Positions 1 to 11,201 of a stretch of DNA of 64,000 nucleotides are shown piece after piece. Position numbers and translations under genes: made by a program. How positions within the stretch are numbered: the first letter of the stretch is position 1; every line of letters starts with the position of its first letter. Origin of the DNA: Atrichornis clamosus (taxonomy: Eukaryota; Chordata; Aves; Passeriformes; Menuridae); contig WBMZ01011578.1 of the NCBI GenBank assembly GCA_013400975.1, forward strand, positions 17,501 through 81,500. The letters run 5' to 3'. The notes beneath the pieces were generated by a model. The model saw only the letters and a program-made list of their open reading frames with translations. It was not told where the DNA came from and searched no databases.

Positions 1-35
1 CCAAAATATTTTAGAACACCCCAAAAATGCCCTAC
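1..35 (-). other. LRBA: LRBA intron, first 35 bases of the 5' end
   Basis: On the minus strand this begins with the donor GTAGGG directly after the exon at 36-202. The rest of the intron and the downstream PH-like, BEACH and WD40 exons lie outside the window. Confidence 0.85.
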
Positions 36-202
36 CTTGGTGCAGAGCTTCCCCAGGCTCCATGCTTGTCTGTCAGAATGTTGATAATTTTCTGTATTAG
101 TTGTGTTGCAGTCACCTGGTCTCGGTACTTCGCTGCCGTTATCAAATGATGACACATCTTTTCTTCTTCCCGTTTGTCTGCAGAGTACTGGGCACACAGT
201 GA
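36..202 (-). CDS. LRBA: LRBA coding exon ending in the HGAWG motif
   Basis: This 167-nt internal exon encodes 55 codons plus two bases of the next codon. The minus-strand acceptor is TTTTCTTCCCAG before TCACTG, and the donor is CCAAG/GTAGGG. The peptide starts SLCAQYSADKREEEK, continues with MCHHLITAAKYRDQ and TATQLIQKIINILTDK, and ends HGAWGSSAP. In the family this block sits just N-terminal of the PH-like domain that precedes BEACH, inside the neurobeachin-specific DUF1088 region. It starts in phase 0, matching the exon at 24436-24544. SLCAQYSADK and TATQLIQKII are LRBA-like; from memory NBEA has QCAQYAADR and TANQLKQKIL here. One difference from the mammalian proteins as I remember them is MCHHLI where they have MCDHLI. 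LRBA is a cytosolic and endomembrane-associated scaffold involved in vesicle trafficking, including protection of CTLA-4 from lysosomal loss. Confidence 0.93.
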
Positions 203-3200
203 CTGGGAAGAAAATAAATACTTTATTACTTTGCATTTTAATTATACCATCCAAAGGAAGTTTGAGGCACTTCATAATTAATTACTTACGCAAAACCCCT
301 GAGAGATAAGAATTAACCCCATTTTCCAGGTTTGAGAATTGAGGCCCTGTGCAGCTGCCCACAGTAAATCCATCCAGAGAGCAGAGGATCTTGGTTTGCC
401 ATGAATTCTTTAAACACAGCACACACACAACACTCAAAATTTAGCAAAAGTCAACACATCAGTGGCTGGACTGCATAATAAAACATATAAAATTGGTTGT
501 GCCTATAACAAAGTGAATAGTGTTATAAAAACAAAGGCAAACTTCAAAATAATGAATGTTAGCTAGTTGACCACTCCACTCCCATCACTCTTCATTAGAT
601 TTGGGTAGCCAACTGCTTGCTGTTGTTTGTACCAATATATAGCTATAAAAGTTCAGGAGAAAATCCACATATTTTTAGATAGACAGAAAAGAAAACACAT
701 ATGAGAACTGAATCAATCTTTACCAGACGGCTTCACAAAGTTGAGCACCTGTGCAGGCCAGCATGTGAAAGTCAGTAATTTTCCTAGCAGTGTTACACCT
801 GTTGTATAAACACCTTCTGCTTGCCAACCTACCCAAAAGCAAATTCTAGCACATAAGAACTGTAAGCCACGCCTACAAACTGAACTCAAAACTATGAAAG
901 ATTCCTTGTTACAACATTGTCCCACAATACTGTTTTTTGTTGACCTTCTGAGAACTTGCCAGTTAATACAGAACTAAAACAACGGGCATCAAATTTATAT
1001 CACCCCCTCATCAAAACCCCGTTTTGTTATACATGAAAATCCACAAGAAATTCAAATACTGGTAGAAACAAAAAAGGTTTTTCCCCACTTCAGCACTCCC
1101 TGTTTCTAATTTCAGTTTTCATCTGGCAATTCCACAGATCACATATGCCAGACAAAGCATTTCAGCCTTTGTCAATGATTGGATTATTCTATGATCTAGT
1201 TAGTGGAATGGACACAAATGTCTGCCTAACAACAAAAAAAATTGCTTTTTCTTTGTGAAGCACAGCTGACGCAGACACTAGTACAATTATTTCTTAGAAC
1301 TTAGATATCAACACAGTATCATATGCTTTTTCTGTTCAAAACAGTAGCAATGCTTTATATATATGTGTGTACAAGCATTAAAAATCTGCTGCAAATAAAA
1401 AATCAGCAGGCTATGAATGCTATTTATATATATAGATATATATGTCATATAAAGTGAAAGAAAGATAGGAAGAATGTGGGAAAAAAACACAAAATATAAT
1501 TTGTGGGGTTGTGTAGGTTTTCACAGATATTAGATAACAAAAATGTACTAACAGATGAATACATTTTAAAGAACTATTTTAATGATTTTAATGTATGTAA
1601 GTATTTCTTTATAATTTTCCCTCACCTTACAGCAATGCTCACCTGATGAGCAGACATCCAGGAGGACTGAAGAATAAGCAGCTGACTTTCGCAGTCAATG
1701 AGACATCAAAAATTGTCTTTTGTATTCCTACCTGAAGCACTCTGCCAGCCCTCTTCACAAAAATATAAGATGACTAAATCATAACCAACACTAAACAGGA
1801 TTTTCCAACTCTTTTTAAATACAGCTGTCTTTTCCAATACATTGGCCTATTCTGCACCCCTGATGACTGCGATTTCTTTTCAGCACTTTGTAAATGTTTC
1901 ATAAGCTGTTATTTTTGATTTGCCTGAAAGGCCAGAATTCTAAAAACAAGTGTATAAGGTAAGCTAAGTAGTAAAATGTTTTAAAGTGCTCTTTAATGGA
2001 TCCTCCTTTACAATTTGAACAGCAACTTTTCATATCTGACATAAAATCCATAGATATAAATCACATTAGAGGGTTATTCTTTCCCCATTATCAATCTCTG
2101 TCTCTTTATGGAACATTAAAGTCACATTTGACCTTAAAACATGATAAAATGGAAATCAAACTAGAATGTTTTGTAAAAGATATAATGAACTTGTACCTCT
2201 TTTAAAAAAGTCTCTTTATGATGTAATTTTGAACACATCCTTCATTAAATACCAACAAGGATTTTCAAAATGTAGCTGTGACAAACAAAGTTAAAAAATG
2301 GTATTTTATTGTCCAGACAACTTCCATGAAAACATAACCAGCCTGTTATAAACTGGAAACAGAACTCCACTTTTCAGGAGATTTAGCATTTAATATGAAA
2401 AGAAATTTGAAATTATACACCAAAACTGAGAGGCTCCCACATGCAGCAACCCAATAAAATTATAACATCACTCCAGGAGGACCTCTTAACTACTGCACAC
2501 TTTTTACAGTATGTATTTTACAAACAAGAACAGAAAGAAGCCACAGTTCTGCCAAATATCTGTTGCATGCATATATAGTTACTAACACTAAGAAAGTTCT
2601 GCAAGAATAATCTTCTCTTTGATCTTCCAGGTGTCTCATCAATTGTTCAGTGGTTCCTACCCTCAATATATGCCAAATATATAGCAAAATAGAAGCTATT
2701 TCTCTCTCTCCCTCTCTCAAATACTTTTAATACAGGAGTGAAAGAAGACTGGTGCCACTAAAATAAAATCAGAGAAAGATCCATCCTAAAGTAGCCAGTC
2801 AACACTAGACTATTCTGAAAGCACTAAAAAGTCCCAATTTCTCTTCATTTTTCATCTTCCAGATGCCAGGTTCACCTGATCCACTGCTTCCAAAGACGCA
2901 ACACCAGGATATAGTGTCAATACTTCACACTAAATCCCAATCATTCCATTTATGCAAAATAAAAATCCAGCTTGATTTCTATTTGTGCACAATCTCAAAA
3001 ATATATTTTTACAGTTTTATTTCTTCTTCAGTGTTTGCTCTCTTGTACCTGCAATGTGCACCCTGTCATGCCTGAATATGGTTTTAGAATTAAGATCCAC
3101 AGCTGCAGGCAAACGAGGTTGTCAAACTTCCCTTCCACTACTGCCTTGGCCTACATAATTTTTGTTATCTGTTTGGGCAAGTGTGCAGTGAAACTACAAT

Positions 3201-5856
3201 CACAAAAGTAGTGTAGTCACTTTTATGGTGAAACAAAGTGTTGAAAAGAGAAAAAAAAAAAAAAGTATTTTCATATACACACCTCACAGGTTATCTCCAA
3301 AGAGTCTTAAATTCAGTGACTGTTAAAATTTTTGCGAAGGGGAAGTGTATTGAGCATGGAATAGAGGAAAGATCCGTGTTTTCTAATCCAGGATGGAACC
3401 CAATCTTTCGCTTTGCCATTATTGCAGGACAGAGTTTTTTCCTCTATCCCATTGTCTGCCTGGGCAAGACTTCAGGCTATTTGAACGTGTAGGTTATCTG
3501 AAGATTCATTTTTAAGGAACTGTAATTCTAAAGGGGCATAAGGTCATCCAAAAGGCAAGTTATAGATATGAAAATACAATACATTCTGTATGCAGGAAAT
3601 ATTCCAGAAATACTGATGCAAAATAATGACAGGTTGAGTTAGTCTATTCTGCCTGGCTATACTTCAGAGAAGAGGAGGATTAATCTAGTGTTTTCAGTAC
3701 TATTTTATCTTTGATCTTTATAAAAATGTCAAGTAAAAGATTTTCTCTGCACGATACCATCTGCATTGTGCACCTCTGCCATCCCAAAATTACAATGTAG
3801 TGCTTTCTACAAGCGATTAAAAAGTTTAATAGTGCAATACTTTTAAAAGAAATGTTGCACCTTTTTACTTTTATTCTTCAACTCTGAGATCACTGAACAC
3901 TCTTACATATGCCAGTTCCTTTGTTTAATTTAGCTAAAAGCTACTGGCTTTGTGAACAACCTGTCTCAGAACGTGTCACTTAAGAGGAAAAGTCATCCAG
4001 AAGATAAGGCACGGGCTTGCCACTAATGCAAATTCCCTACAAATAAGGATATTTTAGTAAATGAAGGAGCTCCTCAGTCCTCTGCTTTCACAGATCCTTG
4101 CACTTGACCTCTGACCTGAGGTTTAAAGTCTGGACTAAAAATGCTACCCAGGGAAATCTTACAAAGACTCCTGAATAAGACTTAGAAAAATGAAAGCTTA
4201 AAACCTCAACAGCGAACAAAAGTCAACCAATGACAACGTCTGACAGCCACCGTCAATTCTGAAGTGATGCCTCTGTCATCCAACGACTCAAAGTATTGAT
4301 TTCTCTCAGCATGAAAAAAGCTTAAGCCAATGAAATAGATATAGCATCATCCCCCCGATAATAGCCATCAAGGTTAACACCAGCAGAACACTTATCAAAG
4401 TATCTCTTCTATTTCTTCTTGTTTTAATGGACTGAACACAATGCAATAGCTTCTCATCTCTTCAACCCATAGTTTTCCAATCCTCATTTATCCACTTTTC
4501 CAGCCTTTTATCTGATTTCAAGATTAAAAAGAATCTGCATCTAAATCAACTGCTTGTAATACAAATGGAGGGGGGCAAGGGGCCAATGAAAAATAAAATA
4601 GTAGATTTATAGCCAGACATTCCTGAGGCAAAAAAAAAAAAGAAAAAAAAGCATTTAAAAACACAAGAGGAGGAAAAAAAGCATGCAGTTGACTTAGATC
4701 ACACCAAATACAGAGTGGTAAAACTATGGCCATGACCAGAAAAAAAAAAATCTACCACAATCAGTTTGGGTTAGTGATTAAAGAAAAATTCGAGGACCTC
4801 AAGAGACATCTGGTTTTAATCTGTGCTGAGTCAACAGCTTTATTTTTTTACCTTCAAGTCTCACAGAATTAAGCTTAATAAACCCAAATAAACACTAGGC
4901 AACAGCACTTTTACACAGATTGCATCTTTCAAATGAACCAAATTTAGTACAGTAGGCAAATGAAACCAACAAACATGAGTTCAACTGGAAAAAAACAAAC
5001 AGAACAAATAAACAGTGAAGAGCAGAGACAAATAATATCAGCTTTATAGTGCAGTATCCATTAGTACCATAGACTTTTTTTTTTACCTTTTTATCTGATG
5101 CTTACCTAATTGATGTTATTTGTTCTACAGTAGCACCCTTGGATTACAATCAAGGGCAAAGCTTCGCACAAACAAGAGCTCTTACTCTTTGCTAGAAACT
5201 GGGATTCGCTACATTATTCAAATATTCTGAATCTCTAAACGTCACTGATAACCACTGGCATAAACAATGTGCAGAGATAATAAATGTTCTTTTTGAACCA
5301 AGACCCAGTTCTTATTGTACATGTCCAAACACTTCGTATTGAAAGCATGCACCAGGATAGAGATTTCCTCCTTTCCTCTTCTGCAAATCCTGTTTATGTC
5401 AGCATTTAAGTTTTAAAAAGGGGGAAAAATATCTTAGAATTAATTGAAAACATATATATATATGTCTTGAAGTGGACCAAATACAAAGACTTCTATCACT
5501 CCAATACCACAACAAAGCATTTGATTGGTACCTTGTCTGTAACCAGTAAAGATGTGTAACTTGCTCCCACCAGAAAACAAATACAGCATTTAGTTCCAGT
5601 CTCCAAAGGTGCAATGGAGACTGCTTAGGGAACTGTCCCAGTTCTACTTTCAATGCTCCCTAGTTTTTCTGTCATCTTTTTATCTGTAGGCTCTTTCTCA
5701 CATCACACATACAAACTTCACCTTCTGTTCTTGCTCTTAGTATCTTACTCCAGCAACAGCATTAGGACTTTTCCTCCCCTCTGTACAATAAGAGCACAAA
5801 GTGGAAGTAGGAAAATAGTTATCATCCACCACAATGGTGGTGCTGTCAAACATTTG

Positions 5857-5861
5857 CCAAG
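5857..5861. repeat. Target-site duplication, left copy (CCAAG)
   Basis: CCAAG directly abuts the 5' TG of the LTR. The same five bases follow its 3' CA at 6801-6805. A 5-bp duplication is what a retroviral integrase leaves, and five bases fits class III (ERVL-like) or class I elements better than the 6 bp typical of class II. Confidence 0.85.
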
Positions 5862-6032
5862 TGTCGTGGTTTTGCTAGAGCTGGTTTTTGGTAGCGGGGG
5901 GGCTGCAGGGGTGGTTTCTGTGAGAAGCTGCTAGCAGCCCCACCACCATGTCCTGCAGGGCCACTGTCTGTCTGGCTGCAAAGATGGACATGCCGCAGGC
6001 CAATTAGAAGTGGTAACGCCTCTGTGATAACA

Positions 6033-6039
6033 GATATAA
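6033..6039 (+). promoter_or_regulatory. TATA-like box inside the solo LTR
   Basis: GATATAA occurs about 170 bp into the LTR and would be the core promoter of the former provirus, firing rightward and antisense to LRBA. This is inferred from position and motif only. Confidence 0.35.
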
Positions 6040-6586
6040 GAAGGAATTCAAAACAATTCTGGTATGCAGCTAAAAATTGCAGCCAGGGAGGAGGATGTGA
6101 GCTAAAGGACCAACATGGAGAAGCACCCAGGCCAGGTCGGAAGAAGATACAGCAGGGCCGGAGTCGAGATTCCTCTGCAGCTGGTGGTGAGACCGTGGTG
6201 AGACGGGATGTCCCCCCTTGTAGCCCACGGAGGAGCACGGGAATGCAGAGCCCCCTTTGCAGAGGTTGGAGCAGGGGATGCTTAAAGACTGCGGCCTGTG
6301 GAGGAGTGACCCACGCCGCAGCAGTCTGAGGGCCACTGTTGCCCGTGGGATGGACTGTGGACTTTACTTTCCAAAAGGGGACCCCACCATTCAGCAGGGG
6401 AAGACTCCAATCCTTGGAATTATGAAGACCTGGCCTAACCTTAAAAAAATCCCCTAATTCTCTGTCTCCCTGCATCCTTTGGGTAGGAGAGGAGCAGGGA
6501 GGGGGAAGTGAGGGGGGGGAAGAAGGTGCTTTTTCCCACAGCTCATATTGCTTCTCAATTTTTATTTCTCCTTTTCCTGGTAGTAT

Positions 6587-6592
6587 AATAAA
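6587..6592 (+). promoter_or_regulatory. AATAAA polyadenylation signal of the solo LTR
   Basis: AATAAA lies on the LTR sense strand about 210 bp before its 3' end and is followed by T-rich sequence (TTTTCATCTTTTC). It would mark the end of the R region of the old provirus. It is on the strand opposite to LRBA and so would not truncate LRBA transcripts. Confidence 0.6.
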
Positions 6593-6800
6593 TGTAGTTT
6601 TCATCTTTTCAAGTAGTTTGCCTGTTTTGCCTGTGATTTTTCTTCCTCTCGAGATCTTAATCACAAACCTCGTCACTTTGTGTGACGAACACTTTGAATT
6701 TTTTTTTTTCCTTCCCTCTCCTCTGTCTGGCTGTGAGAAGAGGGGGGAAGTCCATGAGCCTGGGGAGTTCCTGGCCTCTGGCCAGGCTCAAACCAAAACA

Positions 6801-6805
6801 CCAAG
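6801..6805. repeat. Target-site duplication, right copy (CCAAG)
   Basis: This is the exact match of the CCAAG at 5857-5861 and immediately follows the terminal CA of the LTR. Both copies are intact. Confidence 0.85.
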
Positions 6806-7585
6806 TAAATCTTTCTTACTGTGGCTCTCAATTCATTCTTCAAGATCTTGTGAAAGTCTTTGTACTACCAGGAGCCAAGTGCCACATTTCAAACACATCC
6901 CAAAAAATTAAAGCTCTGGAATGTCCCCTTTCACTAACTGTGCCCACCACCTCTCCAACTGCCTCGTTCCACAGAGGCACAGTAAGGATTTCTATTGCCT
7001 GTAAGGTGGGTACAAAGTACTTCAGCAGTTTTGGCCCCAGCAGCCGAATGATTGCTTCCCTAGGACTCAGATTTCCAGACATCCCACTGCCAGCACAGTT
7101 CTTTTACAACTTACAGCACCAAGAGTTGGCACAGGAGTGACACCTGAACAGATTGAAAGTCACATGCAGTTCAGATGGCACAGCTGAACCTTACATGAAG
7201 TCTCTACGAGAGGTAACACAACCAGTGAGTATTTTTGAACAACACAATTCACCAGCTAAGAAGCCCTTAAAGGTACTACATAGAAAGCAATTTTTCACAA
7301 GTTTTGTATCAGACGAATTCTGAATTACTTTACATAATAGGGGCAAAAGGTACATTTCTGTAAGTGGAGAAACAATAATACCTTAAAACATGGGGAAAAA
7401 AGGGAAATTCTCAATGAAATAAAAAGTGATATTTTTTAATGTTTTAATTTGGAAACATTTTGCCAGCTTTCTTTTCCAAACAGACAAAAAAAAAATCTAA
7501 ATCTTAAAGTAATTCAACCTCTGAAAGAACAAAGAAGGGAAAAATTAGCCAGAATGATTCAGACAAGCAAATAAACCAAAAGATT

Positions 7586-7668
7586 ATTTGGAACCTTATT
7601 ACAAAATACCCTGTACCACTATTTCCACTACTAAGTGGCATGGAGCATTTTGTAATAAAGTTCCAAAT
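7586..7668. repeat. 83-nt near-perfect hairpin (MITE or pre-miRNA-like)
   Basis: The left arm at 7586-7607 (ATTTGGAACCTTATTACAAA and two more bases) is the reverse complement of 7647-7668, with a single mismatch at 7595/7659. Pairing continues inward with a short imperfect segment and a second 5-bp stem (7616-7620 with 7634-7638), leaving a loop of about 13 nt. Size and shape fit either a miniature inverted-repeat transposon of the DNA-transposon type or a microRNA precursor derived from one. I do not recognise the family, and no clear target-site duplication is seen. Confidence 0.75.
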
Positions 7669-8725
7669 TAAGCCACTATAAATGCGGCTTCAGTCTCTGG
7701 CTATAAAAAAGTGAGAGACATTTGCATGACTTAAAATTCTTTAATTTCTATAGCTATCAAAGAAACAGCTATGAATACTTAGGTATATCACTATTTAACA
7801 CATGACTTATGTTAATTGTCTCCACACTTACCCTACAGGAATGCGTATTTCTATATAGGATTTGTTATTATAGAAGAACTCACATTAATATTATATGTAG
7901 AATACAGTGCAAAAATAATCAACATACTTCTGTTGATTTTGTTATTTATTGGTTGATATTCCTGCTACATCACACTCACTAAATTTCCTTAAAATTTGCA
8001 AAACACATGCAAAGAAAATTCATTTCCAGCCAAAAACCTCTTCATAAACAGTTTCCAAGTTTATGTAAAGTTCCGGATTTCCAAAAGACAGAATGATTAG
8101 CCCCTTGAGATATCCCTACAGCCTGGGGTCTGCATTTCTGTTTCTATTTTCTACATAGCTCCCCTCAAGCACTTTTCAGCCTTCCCTATTTAGTGTCTTG
8201 GATTCAGAACACAACTCTGATTTTAATCGAGGAGTTTAAGAATGTATCAAAATATATCAATGCATGAACAAAGAACAGAGAAATCACATTCATTTGAGGT
8301 AAGAAGCATTTAGGCATAAGAGTTTCCTATCTTGCCATGACTGGTTGCATGCCAATGACAAGCACATCTCTAATAAACTCCAGTACTTTGGATACCAAGT
8401 TGTTTTCAGACCTGACTGGGTTCCTTAAGATATCACTTACGATGTTTAGTAAAAAAGTAAAAATAAAAAAATAATTTAAACTTGCAATTTGCCTTTCTAC
8501 AACTTTGTTCTGCACTCTGGTAAGAGAATCAAAAATATGTTTTGAAAGTAATCTACTTGGCATAGTGGTCTAGTACGAGACATTAAGAACAAAGGGGGAA
8601 ATACCATGAGTGCACAATAAAATCAATGTACTCCCTGGGATGCATAATGGCAATTAAGGCAGATATAGGAACAAATCACCTTTCATTCTGCACCAGCAAC
8701 ACAAGCAGCTTTATTTGCCATACCG

Positions 8726-8774
8726 CCAAACCTTTTAGGTTTGGAACCTAGAGGTTTCCTTTAAGGAAACCTCT
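8726..8774. repeat. Two adjacent perfect hairpins sharing an AAACCT core
   Basis: The first hairpin is CCAAACCT / TTT / AGGTTTGG at 8726-8744. Five bases later the second has 12-bp arms, AGAGGTTTCCTT and its complement, around one central T (8750-8774). Both stems contain AAACCT/AGGTTT. Function is unknown. Confidence 0.7.
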
Positions 8775-11104
8775 GCTGTGAAACATTGAGACACAAGCAC
8801 AAACTCGTGACCCAAAAGGTAACTCATCTGTCCTTCACCAGGTTCTACCATGGTTGCTCCAAGAGCTAATTTAGTGGACTTTGCTGTCTGACAGCTCAGG
8901 ACCTTTTCAGCCCCTCACAGTGGAGAATGACCACCTCGCCTGGCACCTATCCTTGAGCAACACTGCTAAATAGGGCAAACACATGTTTGCTGGCAAAGTA
9001 TTTCCTTTCCACACACAGAAAAAACTCCTTAAGTTACTGCCATTAAGTCACTGCATCTTCATCTGTATCTGCAGAAACATTTTAATTACTTATTGAGGAA
9101 AAATATTACAGGTGGGTTTTGGTTTATTGGGTTTTTTTTTTTGTCAGAGAAATGTTAAGTTACTATGAGAGAATCTGTGAAAAGACAAGGATTACATGGA
9201 ATTTTATTCTAAAGTATTCAAAATAACATGTTCAGTGCTGCCAATTCACAAGTTTCTTATTTACTCTCCCAACATGCTCTTTACCTTTTTGTAAACTAAG
9301 ATTCTTGAGAGGCTTATTCTTTGCAGGACCAGGTACTTTAAAAGCAAAAATCAAAATCAAATATTTTGATTAAGATGGTGATGAAATAGCAGAGATTTTT
9401 TTTTAAATCCAGAAGCAAACAGGAAGGATTTAAAAAATATGGTCTATATGGTATTTTATAGCAGTTTTTTTTTAATCATTCCTAGTCACTTACTCTGGAA
9501 ACATGTTAAGCAGTCACAATCCCAGCTTTAGCTTAACCTCTGCCGTATCTTAAAGCCTCCTGTCACAGTTCCTACAGTTTCAAACTATGAAAAGCAAACT
9601 ATTTTAACTTTATTTTTTCCCCTCTCCTCTTTTTCAGTATTCTATGTTTTGTGTTTCATTCCAGCTAGTGTACGAGGTTTTTTCCTTTATGATTGGTTCT
9701 CGTGCATTAAGGCAACACAATTTTTGAATTTTAGAACAGCATGAGATGTGTATGAATAGGTTTTCTTTTTAACTAACTCTTTTTTTATACGGAAAAAGCT
9801 CTACCACTCTTGAAGGGTTGATATTTGGCTCTAAAAATTATTGGAGGGAGGATAATTTAATTTCTTTTTAAGACTGTGATTTTATTGTCCATAAAAAGAC
9901 AGCATTTGAAATATTCTGATTATTGAAAGACTGAGAAGATGACAACCTCTCCCCTTTTCTACAGCAGTCAAGTTAAAAACACTCATTCATACAACTCTAG
10001 ATCCTTATACAGAGCAATATGGAACAGAGACTGACAATATTGCTTTAAAATTTATATTTTTCTGCTCTCTGTGTGTAAATGAAATCACTGCAATGATGCA
10101 AGTGGTGGTATTGTAACTACTACAGATGCTCCCTTCAGAAAAATGAAGAACTATGTAGCACCAAGCAGTTTCTACTAGCATCATCCTTTATGTGTTCAAT
10201 TTTAATTAATAGAGGAAAAACAAAGAGAGAGAATATTCCCTAAACGTATTCATTTTCCTTTACATAAGAAGAATATGTGAGATCCATTTAATGAGTTTTC
10301 TGTTTATTTCTCATTTCAATATTAAATACCAGTACTGGTGAAACGTCCTAGTTCAAGGTTCTGATATTCTTGTTGAGTTTTGATTTCGGCTTTGTTTCAG
10401 TTCAGCATGCAAGGTTTTTCTGTCTGATTGTTTTGGGGTTTTTTTAATATAGTATGAGGATGATTTCATAGCACGCCTTAATAACAGTTATCAGCATTTG
10501 CTACAGAGAGTTGAACTCAGGGATGTTGCTGTAATGGCACAAAACAGATTACGCATTCCAACTGCATAAATTCTGTAGAATTTTAAAACACAAATCTGAG
10601 ATTTGGTGTGAATTACAGCTCACTTGTTAACATTATAGGTCTTGAAATAAAGTACAGTGACTAATGAAAGTCAGCAGCTTCCAACGAGCGTGCACGAAAA
10701 TGAAAGAAACTACTGAAATTACACGAAGCACGATATAAAACACATGTAAGTGACAGTTATTGGACGTACCAAAGAGCCATGTAACAACATCTCTCACACA
10801 CTTTAACAGCTTCAGTTACACTCTAGCCAGCAATCTAATGTTCCAAATTTCTGAACAGCTTCAACCAACTGTGATTCAAAAATGACCTAAGAAACATCCC
10901 TCCCTCTCCTCAAGCCGACCATATGAAATTGTCTTGCAAAACAGTGTTGGTCCAGTGTCAACATGGGTGATGCTGCTTCAAGGCTCTCAAAAACTGCTTA
11001 GAAATGAGATATTTGGGGTTTCTAACAGGCAGTGCAGGAAAAAATAAGGAACAATATTTTAGAAGTCAGAATATCTGATTTTTTTTTTTTTTTCTGTAAA
11101 TGTT

Positions 11105-11201
11105 CTCTTGGAACCAAGAGCCAGCATGGAGCCAGCACAGCTGAGGATGACCCAGTCCTACTGGTGGTGGTGGTTGAGAGGCCAGGGCCATCCCTGGCCT
11201 C
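11105..11201. repeat. Two perfect hairpins in a GC-richer patch
   Basis: CTCTTGG / AA / CCAAGAG lies at 11105-11120. GAGGCCAGGG / CCAT / CCCTGGCCTC lies at 11178-11201 with a perfect 10-bp stem. A short TGG run sits between them (about 11161-11174). The patch is clearly richer in G and C than the flanks. It is not assignable to a known repeat. Confidence 0.65.

Larger units (their letters stand above)
5862..6800 (+). mobile_element. Solo LTR of an avian endogenous retrovirus, 939 bp
   Basis: The element starts TGTCGTGGTTT and ends AAACCAAAACA. It therefore has TG...CA ends with an imperfect short terminal inverted repeat, and it is bounded on both sides by CCAAG. It is far richer in G, C and CpG than the surrounding intron. 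A TATA-like GATATAA lies at 6033-6039 and AATAAA at 6587-6592, both on the plus strand, which gives the orientation. No gag, pol or env frame and no second LTR is present, so this is a recombination-derived solo LTR. It lies antisense to LRBA, the orientation usually tolerated in introns because its polyadenylation signal is not read. The length and TSD suggest an ERVL-type bird family; the exact family name is not determined. Confidence 0.88.

Noticed and set aside
5846..6676. 276-codon ORF as a real gene
   Set aside because: It lies antisense inside a solo LTR, has no recognisable domain and follows the GC-rich composition of the LTR.
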